Made by a program: the position numbers and the translations under genes. This document shows positions 51,721 through 61,163 of a DNA stretch of 64,000 nt, in pieces. How positions within the stretch are numbered: the stretch's first letter is position 1; each line of letters begins with the position of its first letter. Under the pieces are notes generated by a model. The model saw only the letters and a list, made by a program, of their open reading frames with translations, did no database searches and was not told where the DNA came from. Source of the DNA: Lactococcus nasutitermitis (GTDB lineage Bacteria; Bacillota; Bacilli; Lactobacillales; Streptococcaceae); NCBI RefSeq assembly GCF_018403765.1, contig NZ_BOVQ01000007.1, forward strand, positions 62,001-126,000. The letters run 5' to 3'.

Positions 51721-53397
51721 ATGAAAACTTGGAAAAAAGTAGGCTTAGGAACTGTAGCATTAGTTTCTGTAGCTGTTCTCGCAGCTTGTGGAGGTTCAAA
51801 ATCATCTTCATCAAGAAATCCGCAGTTAGAATTAACAACTGATATCTCAACACTTGATTCTGCAACGTTGACAGATACATATTCAGGTGAAATCACAGGG
51901 AATACACAAGAAGGACTTACACGCGTTAACAATAAAAACGTAGCTGTAAATGCTTTTGCAAAAAGTATTAAAGAGTCATCTGATGGCTTGACTTATACGA
52001 TTACACTTCGAGATGGTTTGAAATGGTCAGACGGTTCATCTCTTACAGCCAAAGACTTCATTTATGCTTGGCAACGTGCAATCAATCCTGCAACTGGTTC
52101 TGCTTATGCTTATCTCCTTTCAGATGCTGGACATATCAAAAATGCAGCTGAAATCAATTCTGGAAAAATCAAAGACCTTAACCAATTGGGGGCAGTTGCT
52201 AAGGGAAATGTAATCACTGTTACATTGACACAACCAGTTCCATACTTCAAGTTCTTACTTGCTGAACCTGTATTCTACCCTGTTCAAAAAGCAGCAGTAG
52301 ATAAATATGGTAAACAATATGGAACATCATCAGCCAAAACAGTTTATTCTGGACCATTTATCTTTAAGAAAAATGCTGGCTGGACTGGTACAAATGAATC
52401 ATTCTCATTAGTTAAAAACCCTAACTACTATGATAAAAAAGATGTAAAATCTAAAGAAATTGATTTCCAAGTTGTCAAGAACCCTAATACAGCAGTTCAA
52501 TTATACAAATCTGGTAAACTTGATGAAACACCTATTGCATCTCCAGATTTATATGCAGCAAATAAAGACTACAATGGTGGTAAAGATTATGTACCATTGA
52601 AAGAAGCAACGACAGCCTACATTGAATATAACCAATCAGGTAAAGGAACTTCTAATCCAACAGCTGCTAAAGCACTTCAAAATCAAGATATTCGTGAAGC
52701 AATCAATCTTGCTACGAATCGTAAAGATATTGTAAGTCAATTCTATCCAGGTTCAACACCTGCTACAGGATTTGTTCCTGCAAATATGGCGAAGACATCA
52801 ACTGGCGAAGACTTCTCTAAATATGCAGCACAACCTTATACATATGATGTTGCGAAAGCAAAAGAACTTTGGACAAAAGGTCTGAAAGAAATCGGTGCAA
52901 CAAAAGTTAATCTTACTTATACTACTGATGCTGACAAACCTGTTGCTAAACAAACAGCTGATTATCTTCAAACTTCATTGGCTAAAGCTTTACCAGGCTT
53001 GACAATCACAGAAAAAATTGTACCATTCCAACAACGATTGAAGGATTCACAAACTCAAAACTTTGACATGGTACTTACACTTTGGGGCGGAGATTATGCA
53101 GAACCATCTACATTCTTGAATCTCTTCTTACCTACATCTGGTCAAAATGATGGTAAAGTTAATAACCCAGCTTACGTTGCTGCGTTTAATAAAGCTGCCA
53201 CATTACCAGACGTATTAGATGATGCAGCACGTAATGCAGATTATAAAGATGCTGAAAAAGCATTGTATGAAGAATCAAGCTTCAATCCTGTATATTTCCG
53301 TACAACACCATCACTCAAAAATCCAGACCTTAAAGGTTTGACATTCCATGGTACTGGTTTAAATTATGATCTTAAATCAGTTTATATTAAAAAATAA
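51721..53397 (+). CDS. dppP: peptide ABC transporter binding lipoprotein (DppP/OptA-like)
   Basis: 558 residues from the ATG at 51721 (GAGGG upstream). Signal peptide with lipobox LAAC. Paralogue of the preceding gene with the same blocks: 'LKWSDGSSLTAKDFIYAWQRA', 'NQDIREAINLATNRKDI', 'VLTLWGGDYAEPSTFLNLF'. Intact here; I recall that some L. lactis strains carry a broken dppP. Two promoters precede it and a partial terminator follows. Confidence 0.88.
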   Translation: MKTWKKVGLGTVALVSVAVLAACGGSKSSSSRNPQLELTTDISTLDSATLTDTYSGEITGNTQEGLTRVNNKNVAVNAFAKSIKESSDGLTYTITLRDGLKWSDGSSLTAKDFIYAWQRAINPATGSAYAYLLSDAGHIKNAAEINSGKIKDLNQLGAVAKGNVITVTLTQPVPYFKFLLAEPVFYPVQKAAVDKYGKQYGTSSAKTVYSGPFIFKKNAGWTGTNESFSLVKNPNYYDKKDVKSKEIDFQVVKNPNTAVQLYKSGKLDETPIASPDLYAANKDYNGGKDYVPLKEATTAYIEYNQSGKGTSNPTAAKALQNQDIREAINLATNRKDIVSQFYPGSTPATGFVPANMAKTSTGEDFSKYAAQPYTYDVAKAKELWTKGLKEIGATKVNLTYTTDADKPVAKQTADYLQTSLAKALPGLTITEKIVPFQQRLKDSQTQNFDMVLTLWGGDYAEPSTFLNLFLPTSGQNDGKVNNPAYVAAFNKAATLPDVLDDAARNADYKDAEKALYEESSFNPVYFRTTPSLKNPDLKGLTFHGTGLNYDLKSVYIKK

Positions 53398-53416
53398 AAA
53401 ATAGAGATTAAACAGG

Positions 53417-53456
53417 CGAAGAAGCAAGGACCAAAAAAGGTACCTACTTTTTCGTG
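53417..53456 (+). terminator. partial terminator/attenuator between dppP and dppB
   Basis: CGAAGAAG and CTTTTTCG arms plus an inner GG.CC/GG..CC pairing. It would lower permease expression relative to the binding protein. Confidence 0.5.
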
Positions 53457-53477
53457 TTTTTATAAGGAAATTTATTT

Positions 53478-54401
53478 ATGCTAGCAAAATATATTTTGAA
53501 ACGTGTTTTGTTGATGGTACTGACACTTTTCTTAGTGGTTACGGCAACTTTTTTCTTGATGCAGGTAATGCCAGGAACACCTTTCAACAATCCTAAATTG
53601 TCTCCAAGCCAACTTCAAGTATTGATGCACAGTTATGGTTTGGATAAACCACTTTATGTGCAATACCTCATTTATTTGGGGCACGCATTTACTGGTAATT
53701 TTGGAACATCATTCACTTATACCAATCAACCTGTAAGTATGATGATTGGACAACGTCTTCCAGTTTCTGCTGAACTTGGACTTGAAGCCATGATTATTGC
53801 CATTGTTTTTGGTGTAGTTTTTGGTGTTCTTTCTGCTCGTTACAGAAACACATGGGTTGATAACATTTTGAGTCTTATCTCAACATTTTCATTCTCAGTT
53901 CCATCATTTGTTGTAGGTACTGTTCTGCTTTTGATATTCGGATATACCTTACAAGTTTTGCCAGTTACTGGCTGGGATGGATTTATGAGTGGCACTTCTG
54001 TTATGCCAGCGATTGCACTATCCCTTGCTTCAATGGCGCAAGTAACTGCATTTGTTCGTTCTGAAATGATTGAATCTTTGAATTCAGATTATATACTTTT
54101 GGCACGTGCGAAAGGTTTGTCAAGTAAGGAAGTTCTTTGGAAACACGCATTGCGTAATTCTATGATTCCTATGTTGACATTGATTGGTCCAATGACAGCT
54201 GCTTTGCTGACTGGTTCAGTTCTTATCGAATCAATCTTTAGTATTCCAGGTATTGGACAACAATTTGTCAATTCTATTCCATCAAAAGACTTCCCTGTTA
54301 TCATGGGAACAACGATAGTTTATGCAGTCATGCTTATGGCTATGATTCTTATTACAGATATCATTACGGCATTCGTTGATCCACGTGTAAGGTTAGACTA
54401 G
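53478..54401 (+). CDS. dppB: peptide ABC transporter permease DppB
   Basis: 307 residues, six TM helices, OppB/DppB type: 'FLMQVMPGTPFNNP' near the N-terminus and the EAA loop 'LLARAKGLSSKEVLWKHALRNSMIP'. Forms the channel with DppC. GGAAA precedes the ATG. Confidence 0.92.
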   Translation: MLAKYILKRVLLMVLTLFLVVTATFFLMQVMPGTPFNNPKLSPSQLQVLMHSYGLDKPLYVQYLIYLGHAFTGNFGTSFTYTNQPVSMMIGQRLPVSAELGLEAMIIAIVFGVVFGVLSARYRNTWVDNILSLISTFSFSVPSFVVGTVLLLIFGYTLQVLPVTGWDGFMSGTSVMPAIALSLASMAQVTAFVRSEMIESLNSDYILLARAKGLSSKEVLWKHALRNSMIPMLTLIGPMTAALLTGSVLIESIFSIPGIGQQFVNSIPSKDFPVIMGTTIVYAVMLMAMILITDIITAFVDPRVRLD

Positions 54402-54416
54402 AGAGGAGAGTAGAAA

Positions 54417-55451
54417 ATGGAAAATATAAATAATAAGTTTACTCTCGTGGGAACAAAAGATACCCACGATATGGAATTGATTTCTAAACCTGCTCTTACT
54501 TTTTGGCAAGATGCTTGGCGTCGATTTAAGAAAAATAAAGTAGCAGTTGTAGCAATGGTTGTCGTTATTTTTACAATTCTATTTGCACTGGTTTCAATCG
54601 TGATTGTACCACAAAAATCTGCTAATAATTTTAATCCAAATAAGGTGCAAGTTTATAAAAATTTGCCACCAAAACTTGGAAATGTAGGTATTCCAGGCTG
54701 GGATGGCAACTTTACATCTCCTGGGAATACAGATGCAACAAATATTTATAAAGTTCAAAAAGTTCCAAAAGATACATCATTTATTTTAGGAACAGATAGT
54801 TTGGGACGTTCTCTTGCAAAACGTACTGTTGTTGGGCTACGTATCTCACTTTTGATTGCTTTTTCAGCTATTTTGTTTGACATATTTATCGGTATCACCT
54901 ACGGTTTGATTTCAGGCTGGATAGGTGGTAGAGTAGATAATATCATGCAACGTATTATTGAGATTATCTCCTCAATTCCTTATCTTGTTATTGTTACAAT
55001 GCTTGGAATGCTCTTTGGACAAGGAGTTTTATCAATTATTTTGGCAATAGGTATGTTTATTTGGACAGGTATTGCTAGACAAGTGCGTAATCTGACATTG
55101 AGCTGGAAAGAACGTGAATTTATTTTGGCTTCGCGTACTTTAGGTGAAAGCACATTCCGTATCATGATTCGTCATTTATTGCCTAATATGCTTGGAGTTA
55201 TCATTGTACAAATTATGTTTGATATTCCGTCTGTCATCTTTGCTGAAGCAACTTTGTCGGCGATTAACCTTGGAGTTAAACCTCCAACATCATCACTTGG
55301 TTCTTTGATTTCTGATGGTATTTCAAGTCTTCAATTTTACCCATTCCAATTAGCGGTTCCTGCTGTTGTACTGTGTTTGTTGTCACTTTCATTCTTCCTG
55401 TTTGGTTATGGATTGCGTGACGCATTTGACCCTAAATCTAGTGAGGACTGA
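54417..55451 (+). CDS. dppC: peptide ABC transporter permease DppC
   Basis: 344 residues. A cytoplasmic N-terminal region, TM1 near residue 50, a long external loop ('NTDATNIYKVQKVPKDTSFI'), then five more TM helices. 'LGTDSLGRSLAKRTVVGLRISL' and the EAA loop 'LASRTLGESTFRIMIRHLLPN' are typical OppC motifs. GAGGAGAG precedes the start. Confidence 0.92.
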   Translation: MENINNKFTLVGTKDTHDMELISKPALTFWQDAWRRFKKNKVAVVAMVVVIFTILFALVSIVIVPQKSANNFNPNKVQVYKNLPPKLGNVGIPGWDGNFTSPGNTDATNIYKVQKVPKDTSFILGTDSLGRSLAKRTVVGLRISLLIAFSAILFDIFIGITYGLISGWIGGRVDNIMQRIIEIISSIPYLVIVTMLGMLFGQGVLSIILAIGMFIWTGIARQVRNLTLSWKEREFILASRTLGESTFRIMIRHLLPNMLGVIIVQIMFDIPSVIFAEATLSAINLGVKPPTSSLGSLISDGISSLQFYPFQLAVPAVVLCLLSLSFFLFGYGLRDAFDPKSSED

Positions 55452-55454
55452 GAA

Positions 55455-56504
55455 ATGGCTGAAAAAATATTAGAAGTAAAAAATCTACACGTAAATTTTA
55501 AAACTTATGCTGGGCAAGTAAAAGCTATCCGTAATGTTTCGTTTGACTTGGATAAAGGTCAAACAATAGCTATTGTAGGAGAATCTGGTTCAGGTAAGTC
55601 AGTAACGACTAAAACATTGATGGGCTTAAATGCTTCAAATGCAGAAATTCCAGAAGGTCAACTTCTCTATAAAGGAAAAGATTTACTAAAAAATACAGAA
55701 GCAGAATGGCAAAAACTTCGCGGAAATGAAATTTCTATGATTTTCCAAGATCCCATGACTTCTTTGGACCCAACAATGCAAATTGGGAAACAAATTGCAG
55801 AACCTTTGATTAAACATAAGGGGATGAAGAAAAAAGAAGCACTTGCACGTGCTTTGGAATTGATGAAACAAGTAGGAATTCCAGATGCTGAAAAGCATAT
55901 CAAGGATTATCCTCATCAATGGTCTGGAGGAATGCGTCAACGTGCGGTTATTGCGATTGCACTTGCTGGAGACCCAGAGATACTAATCGCTGATGAACCA
56001 ACAACGGCGCTTGATGTTACTATTCAAGCACAAATTATGCACATGATGTCTGAGTTACAACAACGTATTGAATCATCTATTATTTTCATTACCCACGATT
56101 TGGGAGTTGTTGCAGGTTTTGCTGATAAAGTTGCGGTTATGTATGCAGGTGAGATTGTAGAATATGGAACAGTTGAAGAAATTTTTTATAATCCACAACA
56201 TCCATATACATGGGGACTTTTAGATTCTATGCCTACAGTTGACTCTGATGCTGACCGTTTAGTTTCAATTCCAGGAACACCTCCTGATTTGTTAAATCCT
56301 CCTAAAGGGGATGCTTTTGCAGCACGTAACAAATATGCGCTTGATATTGATTTTGAAGAGGAACCACCTTATTTTGAAGTTTCTCCTACCCATTATGCAA
56401 AAACTTGGCTCCTTGATTCACGGGCACCTAAAGTTGAGCCATCTGAGAAGATAAAAGCGCGTTGGGAACGCTGGAGTCAAATGTTAAAGGGGGAGGCTGA
56501 ATAA
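55455..56504 (+). CDS. dppD: peptide ABC transporter ATPase DppD
   Basis: 349 residues. Walker A GESGSGKSV, signature WSGGMRQRAVIA, Walker B ILIADEPTTALD, plus the C-terminal oligopeptide-transporter extension. Starts three bases after dppC. The expected 4Fe-4S cysteines of some DppD proteins are absent. Confidence 0.92.
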   Translation: MAEKILEVKNLHVNFKTYAGQVKAIRNVSFDLDKGQTIAIVGESGSGKSVTTKTLMGLNASNAEIPEGQLLYKGKDLLKNTEAEWQKLRGNEISMIFQDPMTSLDPTMQIGKQIAEPLIKHKGMKKKEALARALELMKQVGIPDAEKHIKDYPHQWSGGMRQRAVIAIALAGDPEILIADEPTTALDVTIQAQIMHMMSELQQRIESSIIFITHDLGVVAGFADKVAVMYAGEIVEYGTVEEIFYNPQHPYTWGLLDSMPTVDSDADRLVSIPGTPPDLLNPPKGDAFAARNKYALDIDFEEEPPYFEVSPTHYAKTWLLDSRAPKVEPSEKIKARWERWSQMLKGEAE

Positions 56505-57446
56505 ATGGTAGAAGAAAGAAAAAAACTTGTTGAGCTAAAAAATATTGATTTAATATTTAATAAAGGAAAACGCAATGCCAATAAAGCAATCAACAATGTT
56601 TCCTTTGATATCTATGAGGGAGAGACATTTGGTCTTGTTGGAGAATCTGGCTCAGGTAAAACAACGATTGGTCGAGCTATCTTAAAACTCTATGACAAAG
56701 ATATTGATAGTGGTGAAATTTTGTTTGATGGTAAAGATGTCATCAAGCTTAAAGGGGAAGAATTAAAGGAATTTCGTGCAGAAGCACAAATGATTTTCCA
56801 AGACCCTCAAGCTTCCTTGAATGGTCGGATGCGTGTTAAGGATATTGTTGCTGAAGGAATTGATGTTAATGGTTTGGCAAAAGATGCGGATGACCGTACA
56901 AAACAAGTAGAGGATTTATTAAAACTTGTTGGGTTAAATCATGACCATTTGACACGTTATCCACATGAGTTTTCTGGAGGACAACGTCAACGTATTGGAA
57001 TTGCTCGTGCCTTGGCAGTGCGTCCAAAATTCATCGTTGCTGATGAACCTATTTCAGCGTTAGATGTTTCTATTCAAGCGCAAGTTGTCAATTTGATGAA
57101 AGATATCCAGAAAAAAGAAGGATTAACTTATTTATTCATCGCCCATGATTTGTCGATGGTTAAATATATTTCTGACCGTATTGGAGTTATGCACTGGGGT
57201 AAGATTTTGGAAATTGGTAGTGCAGACCAAGTTTATAATCACTCCATTCATCCTTATACAAAATCTTTGTTAAGTTCTATTCCGTCACCTGACCCTATTT
57301 TTGAGCGTCAACGGACACCTATTGTATATGATCCGACAGCAGAAACAGATGGGCAAGTGCGTGAAATGCGAGAAATTTTACCTGGTCATTTTGTATTTTC
57401 TACAGAAGAAGAAGCGGCTGAATACAAAAAAACAGCTACTTTATAA
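56505..57446 (+). CDS. dppF: peptide ABC transporter ATPase DppF
   Basis: 313 residues. Walker A GESGSGKTT, signature FSGGQRQRIGIAR, Walker B FIVADEPISALD, and the C-terminal extension. Begins directly after the dppD stop codon. Forms the ATPase pair with DppD to power peptide uptake that feeds PepN and other peptidases. Confidence 0.92.
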   Translation: MVEERKKLVELKNIDLIFNKGKRNANKAINNVSFDIYEGETFGLVGESGSGKTTIGRAILKLYDKDIDSGEILFDGKDVIKLKGEELKEFRAEAQMIFQDPQASLNGRMRVKDIVAEGIDVNGLAKDADDRTKQVEDLLKLVGLNHDHLTRYPHEFSGGQRQRIGIARALAVRPKFIVADEPISALDVSIQAQVVNLMKDIQKKEGLTYLFIAHDLSMVKYISDRIGVMHWGKILEIGSADQVYNHSIHPYTKSLLSSIPSPDPIFERQRTPIVYDPTAETDGQVREMREILPGHFVFSTEEEAAEYKKTATL

Positions 57447-57451
57447 GATAT

Positions 57452-57484
57452 AAAAAAGTTTTGTCGTCTGGCAAAGCTTTTTTA
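57452..57484 (+). terminator. dpp operon terminator
   Basis: AAAAAAGTTTTGTC, GTCT, GGCAAAGCTTTTTT with wobble pairs. Confidence 0.8.
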
Positions 57485-57619
57485 TTAGAAAACTAAGAGA
57501 AATCTATAAAATAAGTTATTTTTTGATATAATAAATAGGAACAAATAGTTGAGGTAAATCCAATGTAGAGAAGATGAATGTACTAGGAAAAATAATAAAT
57601 AAAGGAAATATGAGATAAA

Positions 57620-59191
57620 ATGACTATTGAAGAAGAAATAAAAAAACGGCGCACTTTTGCGATTATTTCTCATCCGGATGCTGGTAAAACAACAATTACT
57701 GAGCAATTATTGAAGTTTGGTGGGGCAATTCGTGAAGCGGGAACAGTAAAAGCGCGTAAAACTGGGAATTTTGCGAAGTCGGACTGGATGGATATTGAAA
57801 AAGAACGTGGAATTTCAGTTACATCATCTGTTATGCAGTTTGATTATGCTGGGAAACGTGTAAATATCTTGGATACACCGGGACATGAGGACTTTTCTGA
57901 AGATACTTATCGGACTTTGATGGCTGTGGATGCGGCTGTGATGGTAATTGACTCAGCAAAAGGTATCGAAGCACAGACGAAGAAGCTGTTTCAGGTTGTG
58001 AAGCACCGTAATATCCCTGTCTTTACGTTTATCAATAAACTTGACCGTGGTGGACGTGAACCTTTGGATTTACTTTCGGAATTGGAAGATATTCTTGGTA
58101 TTCAGTCTGTGCCGATGAACTGGCCGATTGGTATGGGAAAGAATTTCCAAGGGCTGTATGATTTTTATAATCGACGGATTGAGGTTTATCAACCGGAAGA
58201 TGATGAGCGTTTTGTAGCTTTGGACGAAAAGGGAGAAATTCCTGCGGAACATACTTTGACGCAAAACCCTTTTTACGCGCAAGCTTTAGAAGATGCAGAA
58301 TTGTTGCAAGATGCGGGAAATGAATTTGATGAGGAAGCGGTGATTGCTGGAAAGTTGACACCTGTATTTTTTGGTTCGGCATTGACGAGCTTTGGTGTAC
58401 AAACTTTCTTGGAAACTTTCTTGGAATATGCGCCTGAACCTCATGCTCATAAAACGGTGGAGGATACAGAAGTTGAACCGTTCAATCCTGATTTTTCTGG
58501 ATTTATCTTTAAAATCCAAGCGAATATGGACCCACGTCATCGTGATAGGATTGCATTTTTGAGAATTGTATCGGGTGAGTTTGAGCGTGGAATGGATGCT
58601 ACTTTGTTGCGTACAGGAAAAAAGATTAAGCTTTCAAATGTGACACAATTTATGGCAGAAGCACGGGAAAATGTTGAAAATGCGGTTGCTGGAGATATCA
58701 TTGGTGTTTATGATACAGGTACTTATCAGGTTGGAGATACGCTTGCGACTGGAAAATTGAAGACAGCGTTTGAGCCTTTGCCAACATTTACACCAGAACT
58801 TTTTATGCGTGTACAAGCTAAAAATGTGATGAAACAAAAATCATTTCATAAAGGAATTGAACAGTTGGTACAAGAAGGTGCTGTTCAGCTTTATCGGACT
58901 TATACAACAGGAGATTTGATGTTGGGAGCTGTGGGGCAGCTGCAGTTCGAAGTGTTTAAGGACCGTATGGAACGTGAATATAATGCGGAAATTGTCATGA
59001 CGCCAATGGGAAATAAGACAGTGCGCTGGATAAATCCTGACCAACTTGATGAAAAGATGTCTTCTAGCCGAAACATTTTGGCACGCGACCGTTTTGAACA
59101 CCCACTGTTCTTGTTTGAAAATGAATTTGCTTTGCGCTGGTTCAAGGATAAATATCCTGATGTGGAGTTGATGGAACAGTTTTCGGTTTAA
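57620..59191 (+). CDS. prfC: peptide chain release factor 3
   Basis: 523 residues, translational GTPase that recycles RF1/RF2 from the ribosome. G1 '[15 protein letters not shown]', switch region '[13 protein letters not shown]', G3 '[15 protein letters not shown]', G4 'INKLDR'. RF3-type C-terminal domains follow. AAAGGA lies rather far (about 13 bases) upstream of the ATG. Confidence 0.96.
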   Translation: MTIEEEIKKRRTFAIISHPDAGKTTITEQLLKFGGAIREAGTVKARKTGNFAKSDWMDIEKERGISVTSSVMQFDYAGKRVNILDTPGHEDFSEDTYRTLMAVDAAVMVIDSAKGIEAQTKKLFQVVKHRNIPVFTFINKLDRGGREPLDLLSELEDILGIQSVPMNWPIGMGKNFQGLYDFYNRRIEVYQPEDDERFVALDEKGEIPAEHTLTQNPFYAQALEDAELLQDAGNEFDEEAVIAGKLTPVFFGSALTSFGVQTFLETFLEYAPEPHAHKTVEDTEVEPFNPDFSGFIFKIQANMDPRHRDRIAFLRIVSGEFERGMDATLLRTGKKIKLSNVTQFMAEARENVENAVAGDIIGVYDTGTYQVGDTLATGKLKTAFEPLPTFTPELFMRVQAKNVMKQKSFHKGIEQLVQEGAVQLYRTYTTGDLMLGAVGQLQFEVFKDRMEREYNAEIVMTPMGNKTVRWINPDQLDEKMSSSRNILARDRFEHPLFLFENEFALRWFKDKYPDVELMEQFSV

Positions 59192-59222
59192 TTTAGCTGA
59201 GAAATGAGAATTGATTTGTAAG

Positions 59223-59255
59223 AATAACTTTGTCAGGTTGACGAAGTTATTTTTT
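59223..59255 (+). terminator. prfC terminator
   Basis: AATAACTTTGTCA, GGT, TGACGAAGTTATT, then T. Confidence 0.88.
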
Positions 59256-59292
59256 GAAAGAATTTTCATAGAAATTAATAGTGAAAGTTTTT

Positions 59293-59322
59293 TTGTAAAA
59301 ACGGTGATATTTGTGGTATAAT
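59293..59322 (+). promoter_or_regulatory. cshA promoter
   Basis: -35 TTGTAA, 18-base spacer ending TGG, -10 TATAAT (59317-59322). Confidence 0.65.
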
Positions 59323-59335
59323 AGGAAAGTTACGT

Positions 59336-59413
59336 CAGGCGAGTGATGTTAAAAAGTTTTTCGCCTGTGTCATGGGCTTCGCGCCCTGTAATGATTAGAG
59401 TATCGGAAGATAC
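59336..59413 (+). promoter_or_regulatory. structured 5' leader of cshA (three hairpins)
   Basis: CAGGCGA/TCGCCTG (59336-59367), GGGC-TTCGC-GCCC (59374-59386) and GTATC-GGAA-GATAC (59400-59413) follow in order before the ribosome-binding site. Long structured leaders are common on cold-responsive helicase genes; a role in thermo- or autoregulation is inferred. Confidence 0.5.
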
Positions 59414-59436
59414 GATTAGAAAAAATAGGTGAAAAC

Positions 59437-61065
59437 TTGAAATTTAACGAACTGGGTCTCTCTGAGACTACTCTCGCGATGCTTGACGCTATTGGCTATG
59501 AAACGCCAACTCCGATTCAAGAACAAACAATAAAACTTGCACTTGCTGGTCGTGATGTGATTGGCCAAGCGCAGACTGGTACTGGTAAAACGGCAGCTTT
59601 TGGGCTTCCTACGATTGATAGTATTGATGCTTCTAATGGCGCTATTCAGGCTTTGGTAATCGCACCAACACGTGAACTTGCGGTACAAAATCAAGAAGAA
59701 CTTTTCCGTTTTGGTAAGGCAAAATCTTTGAAAGTCCGTACTGTTTATGGTGGTTCTAGTATTGAACGTCAAATCAAAGCTTTGAAATCTGGAGCGCACA
59801 TTGTTGTGGGAACTCCTGGACGTATTGTGGATTTGATTAAACGTAAGGCTTTGAAATTGTCTGATTTGAAGACATTGATTTTGGACGAAGCAGATGAAAT
59901 GCTCAATATGGGATTTTTAGAGGATATTGAATTTATCATTTCTAGTACACCAACTGAACGTCAAACATTGCTTTTTAGTGCAACAATGCCTGCTGATATT
60001 AAAAAAATCGGTGTGAAATTCATGAAAAATCCTGAACATATCAAAGTTGTTTCTAAGGAAATGACGGCAGATAATATTGATCAGTATTTTGTGAAAGCTA
60101 AAGAATTTGAGAAGTTTGATGTTTTGACACGGTTGATTGATGTGGAACGTCCTGAACTTGCGATTATTTTTGGTCGAACGAAACGTCGTGTGGATGAAAT
60201 TACTCGTGGTTTGAAATTGCGCGGTTATCGTGCGGAAGGTATTCACGGAGATTTGGACCAAAGCAAGCGTATGGCTGTTTTGCGTGATTTTAAAGCGGGT
60301 CATTTGGATATTTTGGTAGCAACAGATGTGGCTGCACGCGGACTTGATATTTCTGGTGTGACACACGTTTATAACTACGATATCACACAAGACCAAGAAA
60401 GTTATGTTCACCGTATTGGCCGTACTGGTCGTGCTGGAAAATCTGGTCGTTCTGTTACTTTTGTTACTTATAACGAAATGGGTTATTTGCGTGCGATTGA
60501 GAATTTGACGAAAAAACCAATGAAAGGTTTGAAACCACCAACAAAAGATGAAGCTTACCGTGCCTCACTTGGTGTTGCGATGGATGAAGTGAAACGTGAT
60601 TTGACGGATGAGACTTTACGTGAGAAATTGGGCAAATTTGATAAACAAGCTGCAAAACTCATGGAAGAATTTGATGTGAAAGAACTGGTTTCATTGCTTA
60701 TTCAAGGACGTGTCAAAGACCCTGATACGATGGAAAAAGTCGATATTTCTCCTGAACGTCCTTTGCCATTTAACAATGGGGAAGCTGGATTTAAAGGGAA
60801 AAAAGGTCGTGGCGGCGGAAGAGGTCGTGGTAGAGACAATCGCGATAGCAACTATCGTTCTGGAAAATCTGGAGATGGAGAAAATCGTGGCGGAAAACGT
60901 AACTGGGGCAATAAACGCAACGACCGTGATGATAATCGTGGTGGCTACCGTGGCAAACGTGATGATCGTCGTGATGAGCATAAATCAGATAATAAGAAAC
61001 CACGCCCACGTACTGGAACTGAGAAGAAATCTGGTTTTGTGATGCGTAATCGTGGTGATAAATGA
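59437..61065 (+). CDS. cshA: DEAD-box RNA helicase CshA
   Basis: 542 residues starting at TTG, with AGGTG as ribosome-binding site. Q-motif 'FNELGLSETTLAML...PTPIQ', Walker A 'AQTGTGKT', DEAD box 'LDEADEML', 'LFSATMP' and 'HRIGRTGRAG'. The C-terminal about 100 residues are rich in Arg, Gly, Asp and Asn ('GRGGGRGRGRDN'), an RNA-binding tail. Unwinds mRNA and rRNA, important in the cold; CshA partners RNases including RNase J in other Firmicutes. Confidence 0.93.
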   Translation: MKFNELGLSETTLAMLDAIGYETPTPIQEQTIKLALAGRDVIGQAQTGTGKTAAFGLPTIDSIDASNGAIQALVIAPTRELAVQNQEELFRFGKAKSLKVRTVYGGSSIERQIKALKSGAHIVVGTPGRIVDLIKRKALKLSDLKTLILDEADEMLNMGFLEDIEFIISSTPTERQTLLFSATMPADIKKIGVKFMKNPEHIKVVSKEMTADNIDQYFVKAKEFEKFDVLTRLIDVERPELAIIFGRTKRRVDEITRGLKLRGYRAEGIHGDLDQSKRMAVLRDFKAGHLDILVATDVAARGLDISGVTHVYNYDITQDQESYVHRIGRTGRAGKSGRSVTFVTYNEMGYLRAIENLTKKPMKGLKPPTKDEAYRASLGVAMDEVKRDLTDETLREKLGKFDKQAAKLMEEFDVKELVSLLIQGRVKDPDTMEKVDISPERPLPFNNGEAGFKGKKGRGGGRGRGRDNRDSNYRSGKSGDGENRGGKRNWGNKRNDRDDNRGGYRGKRDDRRDEHKSDNKKPRPRTGTEKKSGFVMRNRGDK

Positions 61066-61082
61066 TAAAATATTAGTGAAAA

Positions 61083-61107
61083 ACTATCCATTGGATAGTT
61101 TTTTTAT
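61083..61107 (+). terminator. cshA terminator
   Basis: ACTATCC, ATT, GGATAGT, then T7. Confidence 0.9.
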
Positions 61108-61151
61108 AAAGTGAATTTTGATTTCTTATAGGATATGTATAATTTTTTTGT

Positions 61152-61157
61152 TATAAT
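61152..61157 (+). promoter_or_regulatory. -10 of the secreted C39-like gene, leaderless configuration
   Basis: TGT-TATAAT, six bases, then ATG. A second TATAAT lies about 15 bases upstream. No Shine-Dalgarno sequence. Confidence 0.5.
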
Positions 61158-61163
61158 AAAAAG

